In this document: one piece after another, positions 1-5,982 of the stretch
Layout of the letters: each line of letters begins with the position of its first letter
How positions within the stretch are numbered: the stretch's first letter is position 1
Assembly: GCA_964536085.1 (NCBI GenBank)
Contig: CAZHWR010000032.1
Coordinates: 1 to 20,872, forward strand
Origin: CAZHWR01 sp964536085
GTDB lineage: Bacteria > Bacillota > Clostridia > Oscillospirales > Ruminococcaceae
Length of the DNA: 20,872 nt
Direction of reading: 5' to 3'
Made by a program: the position numbers and the translations under genes
The notes under the pieces: model-generated
Seen by the model: only the letters and a program-made list of their open reading frames with translations
Database searches by the model: none
Told to the model about the DNA's origin: nothing

Positions 1-1664
1 GGGTCGGTCGAGTCGGTCGGGTCGGTCGGGTCGGTCGGGTCGGTCGGGTCGGTTGGCGCAACTGAATTATAATGAATCGTTGCGTTCGTGAGGCACCCAT
101 TATAATCATAAATATTAATATTGTTCCACTGTTCCTCCGAGCCACTGTAATATACGTCTTTCAGGCTGGTGCAATAATCAAACGCCCCATTACCTATACT
201 TGTCACGCTGTCTGGAATTGTTACGCTTGTCAGACTGGTGCAACCCTCAAACGCCCAACCGCCTATACTTGTCACGCTGTCTGGAATTGCTATGCTTACA
301 AAGCTGTCGCAAGAATAAAACGCGCTATCGCCTATACTTGTAACGCTTTTTGGAATCACTATGCTTTTAAGACTGTAGCAATATTCAAACGTCCCATCGC
401 CTATGCTTGTCACACTGTCGGGAATTGTTACGCTTTCAAGGCTTGTACACTCATAAAACGCAAAACCGCCTATACTTGTAACCTTATACCCATCGATTTC
501 CGACGGGATTTCCAATACGGCGGCGCTTCCAGAATATTTTGTTATCTCCGCAGTGCCGTCGTCGAGGATTTCATATTTATAATACTTGTCGGTCGGATCA
601 GTCGGATCGGTCGGATCAGTCGGGTCGGTCGGGTCGGTCGGAGCAGTCGGGTCGGTCGGATCGGTCGGGTCAGTCGGGTCAGTCGGGTCGGTCGGATCGG
701 TCGGGTCAGTCGGGTCAGTCGGGTCAGTCGGATCGGTCGGATCGGTCGGATCGGTCGGATCAGTCGGGTCGGTCGGGTTATAATGAATCGCCGCGTTTGT
801 GAGAGGCTCGTTATCTTTACCGATATCAATCTTTTTCCACTGTTCTTCCGAGCCGCTGTAATATACGTCAGTCAGGCTGAAGCAACAATAAAATGCACCT
901 TCGCCTATACTTGTCACACTGTCGGGAATTGTTACGCTTTCAAGGCTGTCGCAAGAATCGAACGCACCTTCGCCTATACTTGTAACGCCGTTTAGAATTG
1001 TAACGCTTTTAAGGCTTGTGCAATCAGAAAACGCAAAACCGCCTATGCTTGTGACGCTGTCTGGGATTGTTACGCTTCCAAGACTTGTGCAATAATTAAA
1101 CGCGCTATCGCCTATGCTTGTAATGCTGTCGGGAATTGTTACACTTTCAATGCTTTTGCAACCTCTAAACGCACATACGCCTATGCTTATAACGCTGTCG
1201 GGGATTGTTATGCTTGTCAGGCTGTAGCAATACTGAAACGCCCCATCACCTATACTTGTAACGCTGTCGGGGATTGTTATGCTTGTTAGGCTGGTGCAAT
1301 AATCAAACGCCCGAACGCCTATACTTGTCACGCTGTCGGGGATTGTTATGCTTGTCAGGCTGATGCAATCCTCAAACGCCCCATAACCTATACTTGTCAC
1401 GCTGTCTGGAATTGTTATGCTTGTTAGGCTGATGCAATCCTCAAACGCCCCATCACCTATACTTGTAACCGCATACCCATCTAATTCCGACGGGATTTCC
1501 AATTCGGCGGCACTTCCCGAATAACTCGTAATCTCCGCCGTGCCGTCATCGAGCAAGGTATACGAAAAGTCATTGTTTCCTGCCGCCGATACGGACAAAT
1601 CAAGCCCGCAGGCAAGCGAGAACGCCATTGCAAATACCAAAGCCATGCTGATAAATTTTTTCAT
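1..1664 (-). CDS. Secreted BspA-like leucine-rich-repeat protein with Pro-Thr-Asp linkers (3' end beyond window)
   Basis: This frame is open from the ATG at 1664 to the left edge, so 554 residues are visible and the C-terminus is missing. The start has a GGGGAGA ribosome site 6 bases upstream. Residues 1-28 form a signal peptide (MKK, hydrophobic core, SVSAA). Residues 30-296 and 360-536 are two homologous domains. Each begins with a similar cap (DDGTAEIT.YSGSAA.LEIPSE) and continues as 23-residue LRR_5 repeats of the type IPDSVTSIG..AF..C.SL: nine TSIG-type units in the first, five in the second. Each ends in a DVYYSGSEEQW...IHYN module. The domains are joined by 21 Pro-Thr-Asp tripeptides (residues 297-359), and a second such linker runs off the edge. 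Proteins of this family are exported, and some bind host or matrix proteins. An adhesive or surface role here is inference. No anchor (LPXTG, dockerin or SLH) is visible because the end is missing. Confidence 0.93.
   Translation of the reverse strand, partial: MKKFISMALVFAMAFSLACGLDLSVSAAGNNDFSYTLLDDGTAEITSYSGSAAELEIPSELDGYAVTSIGDGAFEDCISLTSITIPDSVTSIGYGAFEDCISLTSITIPDSVTSIGVRAFDYCTSLTSITIPDSVTSIGDGAFQYCYSLTSITIPDSVISIGVCAFRGCKSIESVTIPDSITSIGDSAFNYCTSLGSVTIPDSVTSIGGFAFSDCTSLKSVTILNGVTSIGEGAFDSCDSLESVTIPDSVTSIGEGAFYCCFSLTDVYYSGSEEQWKKIDIGKDNEPLTNAAIHYNPTDPTDPTDPTDPTDPTDPTDPTDPTDPTDPTDPTDPTDPTDPTAPTDPTDPTDPTDPTDPTDKYYKYEILDDGTAEITKYSGSAAVLEIPSEIDGYKVTSIGGFAFYECTSLESVTIPDSVTSIGDGTFEYCYSLKSIVIPKSVTSIGDSAFYSCDSFVSIAIPDSVTSIGGWAFEGCTSLTSVTIPDSVTSIGNGAFDYCTSLKDVYYSGSEEQWNNINIYDYNGCLTNATIHYNSVAPTDPTDPTDPTDPTDSTD
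3..56 (-). repeat. 9-bp tandem repeat encoding Pro-Thr-Asp linker 2 (partial)
   Basis: Six in-frame 9-bp units coding Pro-Thr-Asp (one is Ser-Thr-Asp) sit at the left edge. The array continues outside the window, so the true copy number is unknown. The same unit forms the linker at 588-776. Confidence 0.9.
192..480 (-). repeat. 69-bp tandem repeats, second LRR domain
   Basis: Five anchors coding the TSIG step recur exactly 69 bp apart (at about 193, 262, 331, 400 and 469), which is 23 codons per unit. The DNA is strongly conserved between units even at synonymous sites, suggesting expansion or gene conversion within the array. Confidence 0.85.
588..776 (-). repeat. 9-bp tandem repeat encoding Pro-Thr-Asp linker 1 (21 units)
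   Basis: There are 63 codons, or 21 consecutive Pro-Thr-Asp tripeptides, with a single Asp-to-Ala change. The 9-bp unit contains no stop in any frame, so all six frames are open here. Only the minus frame that continues into the LRR domains on both sides is genuine. Unit-length slippage would change linker length without a frameshift. Confidence 0.93.
900..1466 (-). repeat. 69-bp tandem repeats, first LRR domain
   Basis: Nine anchors coding the TSIG step lie 69 bp apart (about 904, 973, 1042, 1111, 1180, 1249, 1318, 1387 and 1456). Units between 1200 and 1460 are almost identical in DNA, consistent with recent duplication. Confidence 0.85.
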
Positions 1665-1678
1665 CAATATCTCCCCTT

Positions 1679-1698
1679 ATAGTACTCTTTAGTGCTAT
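1679..1698. promoter_or_regulatory. Candidate operator: imperfect palindrome over the LRR transcription start
   Basis: The arms ATAGTACT and AGTGCTAT match in inverted orientation at 7 of 8 bases around a CTTT spacer. The site covers the predicted start of transcription for the LRR gene, where a bound repressor would block initiation. The divergent XRE-type regulator is the obvious candidate ligand, but that link is inference. Confidence 0.45.
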
Positions 1699-1705
1699 TT
1701 TCATC

Positions 1706-1734
1706 AGTATACCACCTTACTGTGATAAAGTCAA
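1706..1734 (-). promoter_or_regulatory. Sigma-A-type promoter for the LRR gene
   Basis: On the minus strand, TTGACT (1734-1729) and TATACT (1711-1706) are separated by exactly 17 bases. Each box differs from consensus at one position. Transcription would begin near 1699 and give a leader of about 35 bases carrying the GGGGAGA ribosome site. Confidence 0.8.
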
Positions 1735-1752
1735 TAGTACGGATAAATACTA
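1735..1752. promoter_or_regulatory. Candidate operator: TAGTA / TACTA inverted repeat
   Basis: TAGTA (1735-1739) and TACTA (1748-1752) face each other across 8 bases, directly upstream of the LRR -35 box and 17 bases before the regulator's start codon. The half-site resembles the one at 1679-1698. The two dyad centres are about 55 bp apart, close to five helical turns. Confidence 0.35.
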
Positions 1753-1768
1753 AAGCCGAGGTGGTTTT

Positions 1769-1984
1769 ATGTACTTTCAGCGGCTTCGGGATCTGCGCGA
1801 GGACTGCGATCTCACCCAAACTGCCGTCGCCGAGCTGCTCGATATACAGCAGACGGTTTACTCCCGCTACGAGCGGGGCTTTCAGACTATTCCGCTCGAA
1901 CATCTGATTCGGCTCGCGGATTATTACCGCGTTTCCACGGATTATATCCTCGGGCGGACAAACAACAAGAGTATTCAAAAATAA
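1769..1984 (+). CDS. Small XRE-family (Cro/CI-like) transcriptional regulator
   Basis: This 71-residue protein is little more than one XRE helix-turn-helix. The recognition region is around residues 16-37 (TQTAVAELLDIQQTVYSRYE), followed by the typical IPLEHLIRLADYYRVSTDYILGRT end found in many Clostridia regulators. The ATG has GAGGTGG 5 bases upstream. The gene points away from the LRR gene, and the 104-bp gap contains two similar palindromes flanking the LRR promoter. It may therefore control that gene and itself. No sensor domain is visible, so any signal would have to act through dimerisation, abundance or a partner. The family call is firm; the target is inferred. Confidence 0.88.
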   Translation: MYFQRLRDLREDCDLTQTAVAELLDIQQTVYSRYERGFQTIPLEHLIRLADYYRVSTDYILGRTNNKSIQK

Positions 1985-2006
1985 GCGAGCCGATAAAGGC
2001 TCGCTT
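1983..2006. terminator. Hairpin at the end of the XRE regulator gene
   Basis: A perfect 9-bp stem (AAGCGAGCC / GGCTCGCTT, loop GATAAA) overlaps the stop codon of the regulator gene. On the plus strand no T-run follows. On the minus strand ATTTTTG follows, so it resembles a terminator more in that direction. A near-copy lies at 2239-2262. Confidence 0.5.
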
Positions 2007-2064
2007 CAGTCTGTAGAAAAAGTATAACTTACGCTGTATAGTTATACAGAAGTTTTAAATAATC

Positions 2065-2091
2065 AAAATCGCGGACATGCGCCGCGATTTT
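2065..2091. terminator. Bidirectional terminator-like hairpin
   Basis: A perfect 10-bp stem (AAAATCGCGG / CCGCGATTTT) with a 7-base loop, GC-rich at the inner end and with an A/T tract at the base on both strands, as in bidirectional intrinsic terminators. It lies between convergent genes. Confidence 0.55.
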
Positions 2092-2103
2092 GCACCTTAA
2101 AGC

Positions 2104-2131
2104 GCAAAACCGATTGAATAAGCGGTTTTGC
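2104..2131. other. Inverted repeat (9-bp stem)
   Basis: GCAAAACCG and CGGTTTTGC face each other across 10 bases. No T-run follows on either strand, so a terminator role is weak. Confidence 0.4.
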
Positions 2132-2211
2132 AAGAGAAAGGGTGGTATTGGCGGGAAAACAAGAGAGCAAGGCTTTGTAAAAGCCGCAGCGATTCGGTTG
2201 TCCCGTCCAAA

Positions 2212-2237
2212 AGCGTTGTCGACTTTGTCGACACGCT
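2212..2237. other. Inverted repeat around GTCGAC
   Basis: AGCGTTGTCGAC pairs with GTCGACACGCT across a TTT loop, with a single bulged T. It abuts the terminator-like hairpin at 2239-2262, so the two would stack in a transcript. Confidence 0.4.
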
Positions 2238-2238
2238 A

Positions 2239-2262
2239 AAGCGAGCCGATAAGGGTTCGCTT
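2239..2262 (+). terminator. Intrinsic terminator-like hairpin (copy of 1983-2006)
   Basis: The stem AAGCGAGCC / GGTTCGCTT (one G-U pair) with loop GATAAG is followed on the plus strand by ATTTTGTTT. Stem and loop are nearly the same as at 1983-2006, so this is a duplicated element rather than chance. Confidence 0.55.
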
Positions 2263-2282
2263 ATTTTGTTTCTATTCATATA

Positions 2283-3161
2283 TCAATCGGCATTGTTTTT
2301 CTTTTTAAGATATCCGTTGTTATACACAAACATAATCACCGCCATGGCGACAATTACAAAATATCCGATAAAGCTTAATATATCCGGCGTTTGACCGAAC
2401 AGGAAAAAGCTTATCAGCGTTGTGAAAATTATCTGCGAGTAATCGTAAACGGATATTTCCTTTGCCGGAGCGTGCATATACGCCGCGGTGATTGAAAACT
2501 GCCCTCCGGCAGCGGCGAGACCGCAGCATAAAAGCATTGCAAACTGGAAAGCAGTCAGCGGTTTGAAGTCGAGTAGCATGAACGGCAGCAAAATCAGGCA
2601 GGAAAACGCCGAAAAAAACATCACCACAAACGGTCCCTTAATACCGCGGTTTCCCAAAATACGAACAAACGTATATGCCGCGCCGGCTCCCAATCCGCCG
2701 ATAAATCCAATCAGGGACGGTATAAGATCCATATTCTGAAAGCTCGGCTTTAAAATAAACAGGCTGCCGACAAATGCGCCTATAACAGCCAGCCATTGCA
2801 AGGGCGACGCCTTTTCTTTCAGCAGAAAATACGAAAACACCACTGCAAAAAACGGCGACATCTTGTTTAGCATCGACGCATCGGAAAGCACGAGCTTGTC
2901 TACAGCATAAAAATTACAGACTATCCCCAGCGTCCCGAAAGCAGCGCGCAGCAACAGATATTTTATATCGCCCTTTTTCGGCTTCACTTTGGCTTTATCC
3001 TTAATAAGCACCAGCGCGGCAAAAACCATCGCAACCGCATTTCTGAAAATGCTCTTTTCAATAAACGGAACGTCACCCGCAAGCTTGATAAACGTCGACA
3101 TCAGCGCAAAAAAAGCCGCCGAAAGTATTATATAAAACACGCCCTTGTATTTGCTTTTCAT
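2283..3161 (-). CDS. DMT-superfamily (EamA) membrane transporter
   Basis: This 292-residue protein has about ten hydrophobic segments and two EamA halves. The first half ends at a segment resembling LNKMSPFFAVVFSYFLLKEK; the second contains a GGQFSITAAYMHAPAKEIS..DYSQIIF stretch, the equivalent helix pair. Members export or import small metabolites such as amino acids, nucleosides or drugs; the substrate cannot be read from sequence. I chose the ATG at 3161 because GGGTGAG lies 4 bases upstream and the protein then starts MKSKYKG just before the first membrane helix. A frame extension of 15 residues upstream has no ribosome site. It is single-gene, divergent from the CarD-like gene, with its own promoter at 3228-3256. 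Confidence 0.88.
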   Translation of the reverse strand: MKSKYKGVFYIILSAAFFALMSTFIKLAGDVPFIEKSIFRNAVAMVFAALVLIKDKAKVKPKKGDIKYLLLRAAFGTLGIVCNFYAVDKLVLSDASMLNKMSPFFAVVFSYFLLKEKASPLQWLAVIGAFVGSLFILKPSFQNMDLIPSLIGFIGGLGAGAAYTFVRILGNRGIKGPFVVMFFSAFSCLILLPFMLLDFKPLTAFQFAMLLCCGLAAAGGQFSITAAYMHAPAKEISVYDYSQIIFTTLISFFLFGQTPDILSFIGYFVIVAMAVIMFVYNNGYLKKKNNAD

Positions 3162-3184
3162 TTTCTCACCCGTTATCAGCACTG

Positions 3185-3209
3185 GACTTGACCAAAATAT
3201 GGGCAAGTC
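3185..3209 (-). other. Leader hairpin or operator before the EamA transporter
   Basis: GACTTG.CCA pairs with TGG.CAAGTC with one mismatch, between the predicted transcription start and the ribosome site. It could be a repressor site or a 5' stem-loop. It does not resemble a riboswitch class I know. Confidence 0.35.
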
Positions 3210-3227
3210 TTTTATTTTGACTTTAAA

Positions 3228-3256
3228 ATTATATTCCTGTGTACACGGACAGTCAA
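3228..3256 (-). promoter_or_regulatory. Sigma-A-type promoter for the EamA transporter
   Basis: On the minus strand, TTGACT (3256-3251) and a perfect TATAAT (3233-3228) are separated by 17 bases. The leader would be about 60 bases. Confidence 0.8.
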
Positions 3257-3295
3257 CCTATTCGCAAATAAAATCATATAATTTACAACTTACTA

Positions 3296-3324
3296 TTGCA
3301 TTTTTAACGCCAAAACAGTATAAT
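3296..3324 (+). promoter_or_regulatory. Distal promoter candidate for the CarD-like gene
   Basis: TTGCAT (3296-3301), a 17-base spacer and a perfect TATAAT (3319-3324). It lies about 115 bases upstream of the start codon, in tandem with the proximal candidate. Confidence 0.55.
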
Positions 3325-3354
3325 AAAAATTTTATCGTTTTAGTGATTTTGACT

Positions 3355-3384
3355 ATGACATTTTTGTGAAAAATATGTTATGAT
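3355..3384 (+). promoter_or_regulatory. Proximal promoter candidate for the CarD-like gene
   Basis: ATGACA (3355-3360), an 18-base spacer and TATGAT (3379-3384), preceded by TG as an extended -10. Each box has one mismatch to consensus. TTGACT at 3349-3354 is an alternative -35. Confidence 0.55.
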
Positions 3385-3437
3385 TATATTATGAAGCAAT
3401 AAACCCAATTTTCATGATTCAAAGGAGTATCATTATC

Positions 3438-3941
3438 ATGTTTAACGTAGGCAATATTGTCTCATACGGTATGCAGGGAATTTGCGAGATTTCCGAAATA
3501 GCCGAAAAGAAGTTTAAATCGGATGTTATTCAATACTACGTTTTAGTTCCTGTGTTTGAAAAAAACTCAAAAATATTCGTACCCGTAAAAAACGAAATTC
3601 TTACGGCAAAAATGCGGAGAATACTCTCCAAGGATGAAATTCTCGATATAATTGAATCTATGCCGGACAACGAAATAATCTGGATCGAAAACGACAACGA
3701 ACGAAAGGAAAAATACAAGGAAATCATTTCCGGAGGCGACAGAACAAAAATCGTAAAGCTTATCAAAACGCTATATCTTCATCAGCAGAATCAAAAGCAG
3801 ATCGGCAAAAAGCTTCATATAAGCGACGAACGCCTGCTCAAAGAAGCTGAAAAGGTGCTTTACGACGAGTTTGCATTTGTTCTTAACATCAACCGCGACG
3901 ACGTACTGTCTTATATTATCGACCGGATAGAAAGCGCGTAA
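3438..3941 (+). CDS. CarD-like transcriptional regulator (CarD/CdnL/TRCF RID domain)
   Basis: This protein has 167 residues. Positions 1-60 form the RNA-polymerase-interacting domain seen in CarD, CdnL and Mfd: a FNVGNIVSYGMQGICEI start and a YYVLVPV..KNSKIFVPV core. The remaining ~100 residues are helical and charged, as expected for the DNA-contacting C-terminal domain. CarD-type proteins bind the RNA polymerase beta subunit and stabilise open promoter complexes; in Clostridia several paralogues are common and most are uncharacterised. The ATG at 3438 is supported by AAAGGAG 10 bases upstream; an earlier in-frame ATG at 3414 lies before that site and is rejected. It is monocistronic: tandem promoters upstream and a strong terminator immediately downstream. 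Confidence 0.9.
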   Translation: MFNVGNIVSYGMQGICEISEIAEKKFKSDVIQYYVLVPVFEKNSKIFVPVKNEILTAKMRRILSKDEILDIIESMPDNEIIWIENDNERKEKYKEIISGGDRTKIVKLIKTLYLHQQNQKQIGKKLHISDERLLKEAEKVLYDEFAFVLNINRDDVLSYIIDRIESA

Positions 3942-3961
3942 ATCCAATAATACGGCAGTTA

Positions 3962-4008
3962 AACGCCGCAAAGCAGGTCAACCTGCTTTGCGGCGTTTTT
4001 ATTTTTAT
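3962..4008 (+). terminator. Strong intrinsic terminator after the CarD-like gene
   Basis: A perfect 16-bp stem (3962-3977 with 3982-3997, loop TCAA) is followed by TTTATTTTTAT. It may also limit read-through from tsaD on the other strand, although the minus-side T-run is poor. Confidence 0.93.
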
Positions 4009-4064
4009 CCGGTGCGTTCAACAATAAACTGCTCACAGCTCTTTTTAGCACTCGCAACTCGCTG

Positions 4065-5075
4065 TCAATCAAAATCAACTGGCAAAGACGCAGTTGCATT
4101 TAAAGTCAAATCAGCCGTTTTTCCCGCTTTGAACTCGTAATAGCCCTGACTTGCGACCATTGCGGCATTGTCTCCGCACAATTCGAGCGACGGCATATAA
4201 AGCTCGTACCCGCGCGCTTTACAATCGCGCTCCAGACGAGAGCGAAGCCCCGAATTTGCGGATACCCCGCCCGCGACGACAATTTTATCATATCCAAAGT
4301 CGTTCGCCGCTCGCATAAGCCGTTCGCTAAAAACGTCGCAAACCGTCTTTTGGAAAGATGCAGCGACGTCGTTTTTATTGACGGCGAGCCCTTTTTGCTC
4401 ACTGTTGTGAACGAGATTTATTACAAAAGTTTTCAGTCCCGAAAAGCTGAAGTCATACGGATTATTTTCGACTTTCGGATGCGGAAGCTTAAATGCGTTT
4501 TCGTTTCCGAGCTTTGCCGCCGCATCCATATGCACTCCGCCCGGATACGGGAACCTGAGACAACGCGCCGCCTTGTCGTAAGCCTCGCCCGCAGCGTCGT
4601 CCCGCGTTCTGCCTATCACCCTAAAATCGGTGTAACCCCGAACTTCGATGATATGACTGTGACCGCCGGACGCAACAAGGCAGATAAACGGAGGCTTGAG
4701 CTGCTTGTGCGTTATGTAGTTCGCGGCTATATGCGAACGGATGTGATGCACGGGAATGAGCGGTTTACCAGTCGCCATTGCTAGTCCTTTGGCAAAATTA
4801 ACTCCAACCAAAAGCGCGCCGATAAGCCCCGGAGCAAATGTGACCGCCACAGCATCGATATCGTCAAGCGTCAGACACGACTGCGAAAGCGCCTGCTTAT
4901 AAACAAACACGATATCCTCACAGTGTCTGCGCGAAGCTATTTCAGGCACCACCCCGCCGTATTTTTTGTGTTCTTCGATTTGAGACGCCACGACCGAGCT
5001 TACAACCTCCCTGCCATCGCGCACAATTGCGGCGGCGGTTTCGTCGCAGGAGGATTCAAACGCCAGTATATTCAA
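4065..5075 (-). CDS. tsaD: tRNA N6-adenosine threonylcarbamoyltransferase TsaD
   Basis: TsaD transfers the threonylcarbamoyl group from threonylcarbamoyl-AMP to A37 of ANN-decoding tRNAs (t6A), working with TsaB and TsaE. The 336-residue length is normal. The ASKHA-fold start AFESSCDETAAAIV is present, the metal-binding HxxxH is His111 and His115 in HHIRSHIAANY, and the later motifs DDAAGEAYDKAARCL and AGGVSANSGLR are intact. It is the last gene of a minus-strand run and begins 19 bases after rimI. tsaB and tsaE, often neighbours, are not in this window and must be elsewhere. The first residues (MNILAFESS) match the family start. Confidence 0.97.
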   Translation of the reverse strand: MNILAFESSCDETAAAIVRDGREVVSSVVASQIEEHKKYGGVVPEIASRRHCEDIVFVYKQALSQSCLTLDDIDAVAVTFAPGLIGALLVGVNFAKGLAMATGKPLIPVHHIRSHIAANYITHKQLKPPFICLVASGGHSHIIEVRGYTDFRVIGRTRDDAAGEAYDKAARCLRFPYPGGVHMDAAAKLGNENAFKLPHPKVENNPYDFSFSGLKTFVINLVHNSEQKGLAVNKNDVAASFQKTVCDVFSERLMRAANDFGYDKIVVAGGVSANSGLRSRLERDCKARGYELYMPSLELCGDNAAMVASQGYYEFKAGKTADLTLNATASLPVDFD

Positions 5076-5094
5076 AATATCACCTCAAGACCAA

Positions 5095-5538
5095 CTAAAA
5101 TTTCAATATCATCAGGCAAGCGTCCTCCGTGGGATTTTTATAAAATCTCTTTCTAATCCCCACGGGCTTAAAACCCGCTTTTTCATATATTTTCTTCGCC
5201 GCTTTGTTCGATAGCCTTACCTCCAGCGCGACCAAGCTCGCTCCGCGGCTTTTCATCTCCGCAAGCGCCGCATTCAAAAGCGCAGAGCCTATTCCCCTCC
5301 TGATAAAATCAGGAGAAACGGCAAAATTGTTTATACAGCCTTCGTCTGCGGCGACTGAAGCAATGATGTACCCCGCGACAGCCCCGCCGCATACCGCGGC
5401 AAAATCCACGGCGGTTTTCAAATCAAGCTCAGATAAAAAAGCCGATTCGCTCCAGGGCTCGTCTTTAAAAACGCACTTTTCAATCCGCGCGGCTTCGCTT
5501 ATATGCCGCCTAGCAAGAGACTTAATCTCAAAGTCCAT
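5095..5538 (-). CDS. rimI: RimI-type ribosomal protein N-acetyltransferase (GNAT)
   Basis: This 147-residue single-domain GNAT enzyme would use acetyl-CoA to acetylate a protein N-terminus, classically ribosomal protein S18. The RimI signature EPWSESAF appears near residue 27, the acetyl-CoA loop RRGIGSALL in the middle, and the closing NKAAKKIYEKAGFKPVGIRKRFY segment with the usual tyrosine. It overlaps the 3' end of the upstream phosphatase gene by 11 bases and is followed by tsaD, a pairing widespread in bacteria. In vivo substrates of Firmicute RimI proteins are less certain than in E. coli. Confidence 0.93.
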   Translation of the reverse strand: MDFEIKSLARRHISEAARIEKCVFKDEPWSESAFLSELDLKTAVDFAAVCGGAVAGYIIASVAADEGCINNFAVSPDFIRRGIGSALLNAALAEMKSRGASLVALEVRLSNKAAKKIYEKAGFKPVGIRKRFYKNPTEDACLMILKF

Positions 5539-5953
5539 TCTTGACCGCCTTTTTAAAATAGTCGTAAAGCTCTTCTGCGCACGCGCGGTAAACGTCCAGA
5601 CTCTGACCGAACGGATCCGCTACGTCCAAAACCTTTATGCAACCGCTTTTTTTAGGAAACACAGCGTTTATCGCACTTTTAAGCCGTCCGTTCATAACGA
5701 ATATCGCATCCGCTGAAACCACGTCCTCCTCGGTGAGAATTTTTGCGGTATGACCGGAAATATCCACTCCGAGCTCCGAGCAGGCTATAACCGCGTTTTC
5801 GCTGACAGGATCGCCGTCGCGCGCAGCGGCTCCGCGGCTTATAACGCGGTACTCATCCGATTTTTCGCAGCCGCAAAGCATTTTTTCCAAAATTCCCTGC
5901 GCCATAGGACTGCGGCAGGTGTTCCCCGTGCAGACTATCAAAACGTTTTTCAT
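5528..5953 (-). CDS. Low-molecular-weight phosphatase, probably protein-arginine phosphatase (YwlE-like)
   Basis: The 141-residue protein has the P-loop CTGNTCRS at residues 8-15 (nucleophile Cys8, Arg14) and the general-acid loop DPFGQS with Asp113. In this fold a threonine at the fifth P-loop position (Thr12 here), instead of the isoleucine or leucine of tyrosine phosphatases, is the reported determinant of phospho-arginine selectivity in Bacillus YwlE. Arginine dephosphorylation opposing a McsB-type kinase is therefore the more likely role, but a tyrosine-phosphatase activity cannot be excluded. Its partner kinase is not in the window. It lies 29 bases downstream of polA and overlaps rimI, so all probably share a transcript. 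Confidence 0.88.
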   Translation of the reverse strand: MKNVLIVCTGNTCRSPMAQGILEKMLCGCEKSDEYRVISRGAAARDGDPVSENAVIACSELGVDISGHTAKILTEEDVVSADAIFVMNGRLKSAINAVFPKKSGCIKVLDVADPFGQSLDVYRACAEELYDYFKKAVKNGL

Positions 5954-5982
5954 TCCCGGCTCTCCTTTCAGCGGCGTTTTAC

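Larger units (their letters stand above)
1985..2282. other. Gene-free hairpin-rich spacer
   Basis: I find no convincing gene here. The short open frames across it lack family resemblance and good ribosome sites. The stretch contains six inverted repeats: 1983-2006, 2065-2091, 2104-2131, 2171-2185, 2212-2237 and 2239-2262. The first and last are near-identical. It separates the XRE regulator (plus) from the 3' end of the EamA transporter (minus). Confidence 0.6.

Noticed and set aside
539..829. Open frames coding Ser-Asp-Arg, Val-Gly-Ser or Arg-Pro-Ile-type repeats
   Set aside because: These are the alternative readings of the 9-bp Pro-Thr-Asp repeat, low-complexity by construction and without starts that fit.
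72..995. Long plus-strand open frame across the LRR repeats
   Set aside because: It is the antisense shadow of the LRR gene. The repeated units contain no stops in several frames; only the minus frame gives a signal peptide, LRR consensus and ribosome site.
192..1466. Regular 69-bp repeats considered as a CRISPR array
   Set aside because: Repeats are contiguous, coding and without unique spacers; they are LRR units.
2097..2394. Small frames in the hairpin-rich spacer (2097-2279 minus, 2128-2394 plus)
   Set aside because: They cross inverted repeats, overlap the EamA gene on the plus side, and have no recognisable protein features.
3162..3206. N-terminal extension of the EamA transporter to 3206
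   Set aside because: The extension has no ribosome site and covers the leader hairpin; the ATG at 3161 has GGGTGAG at the right distance.
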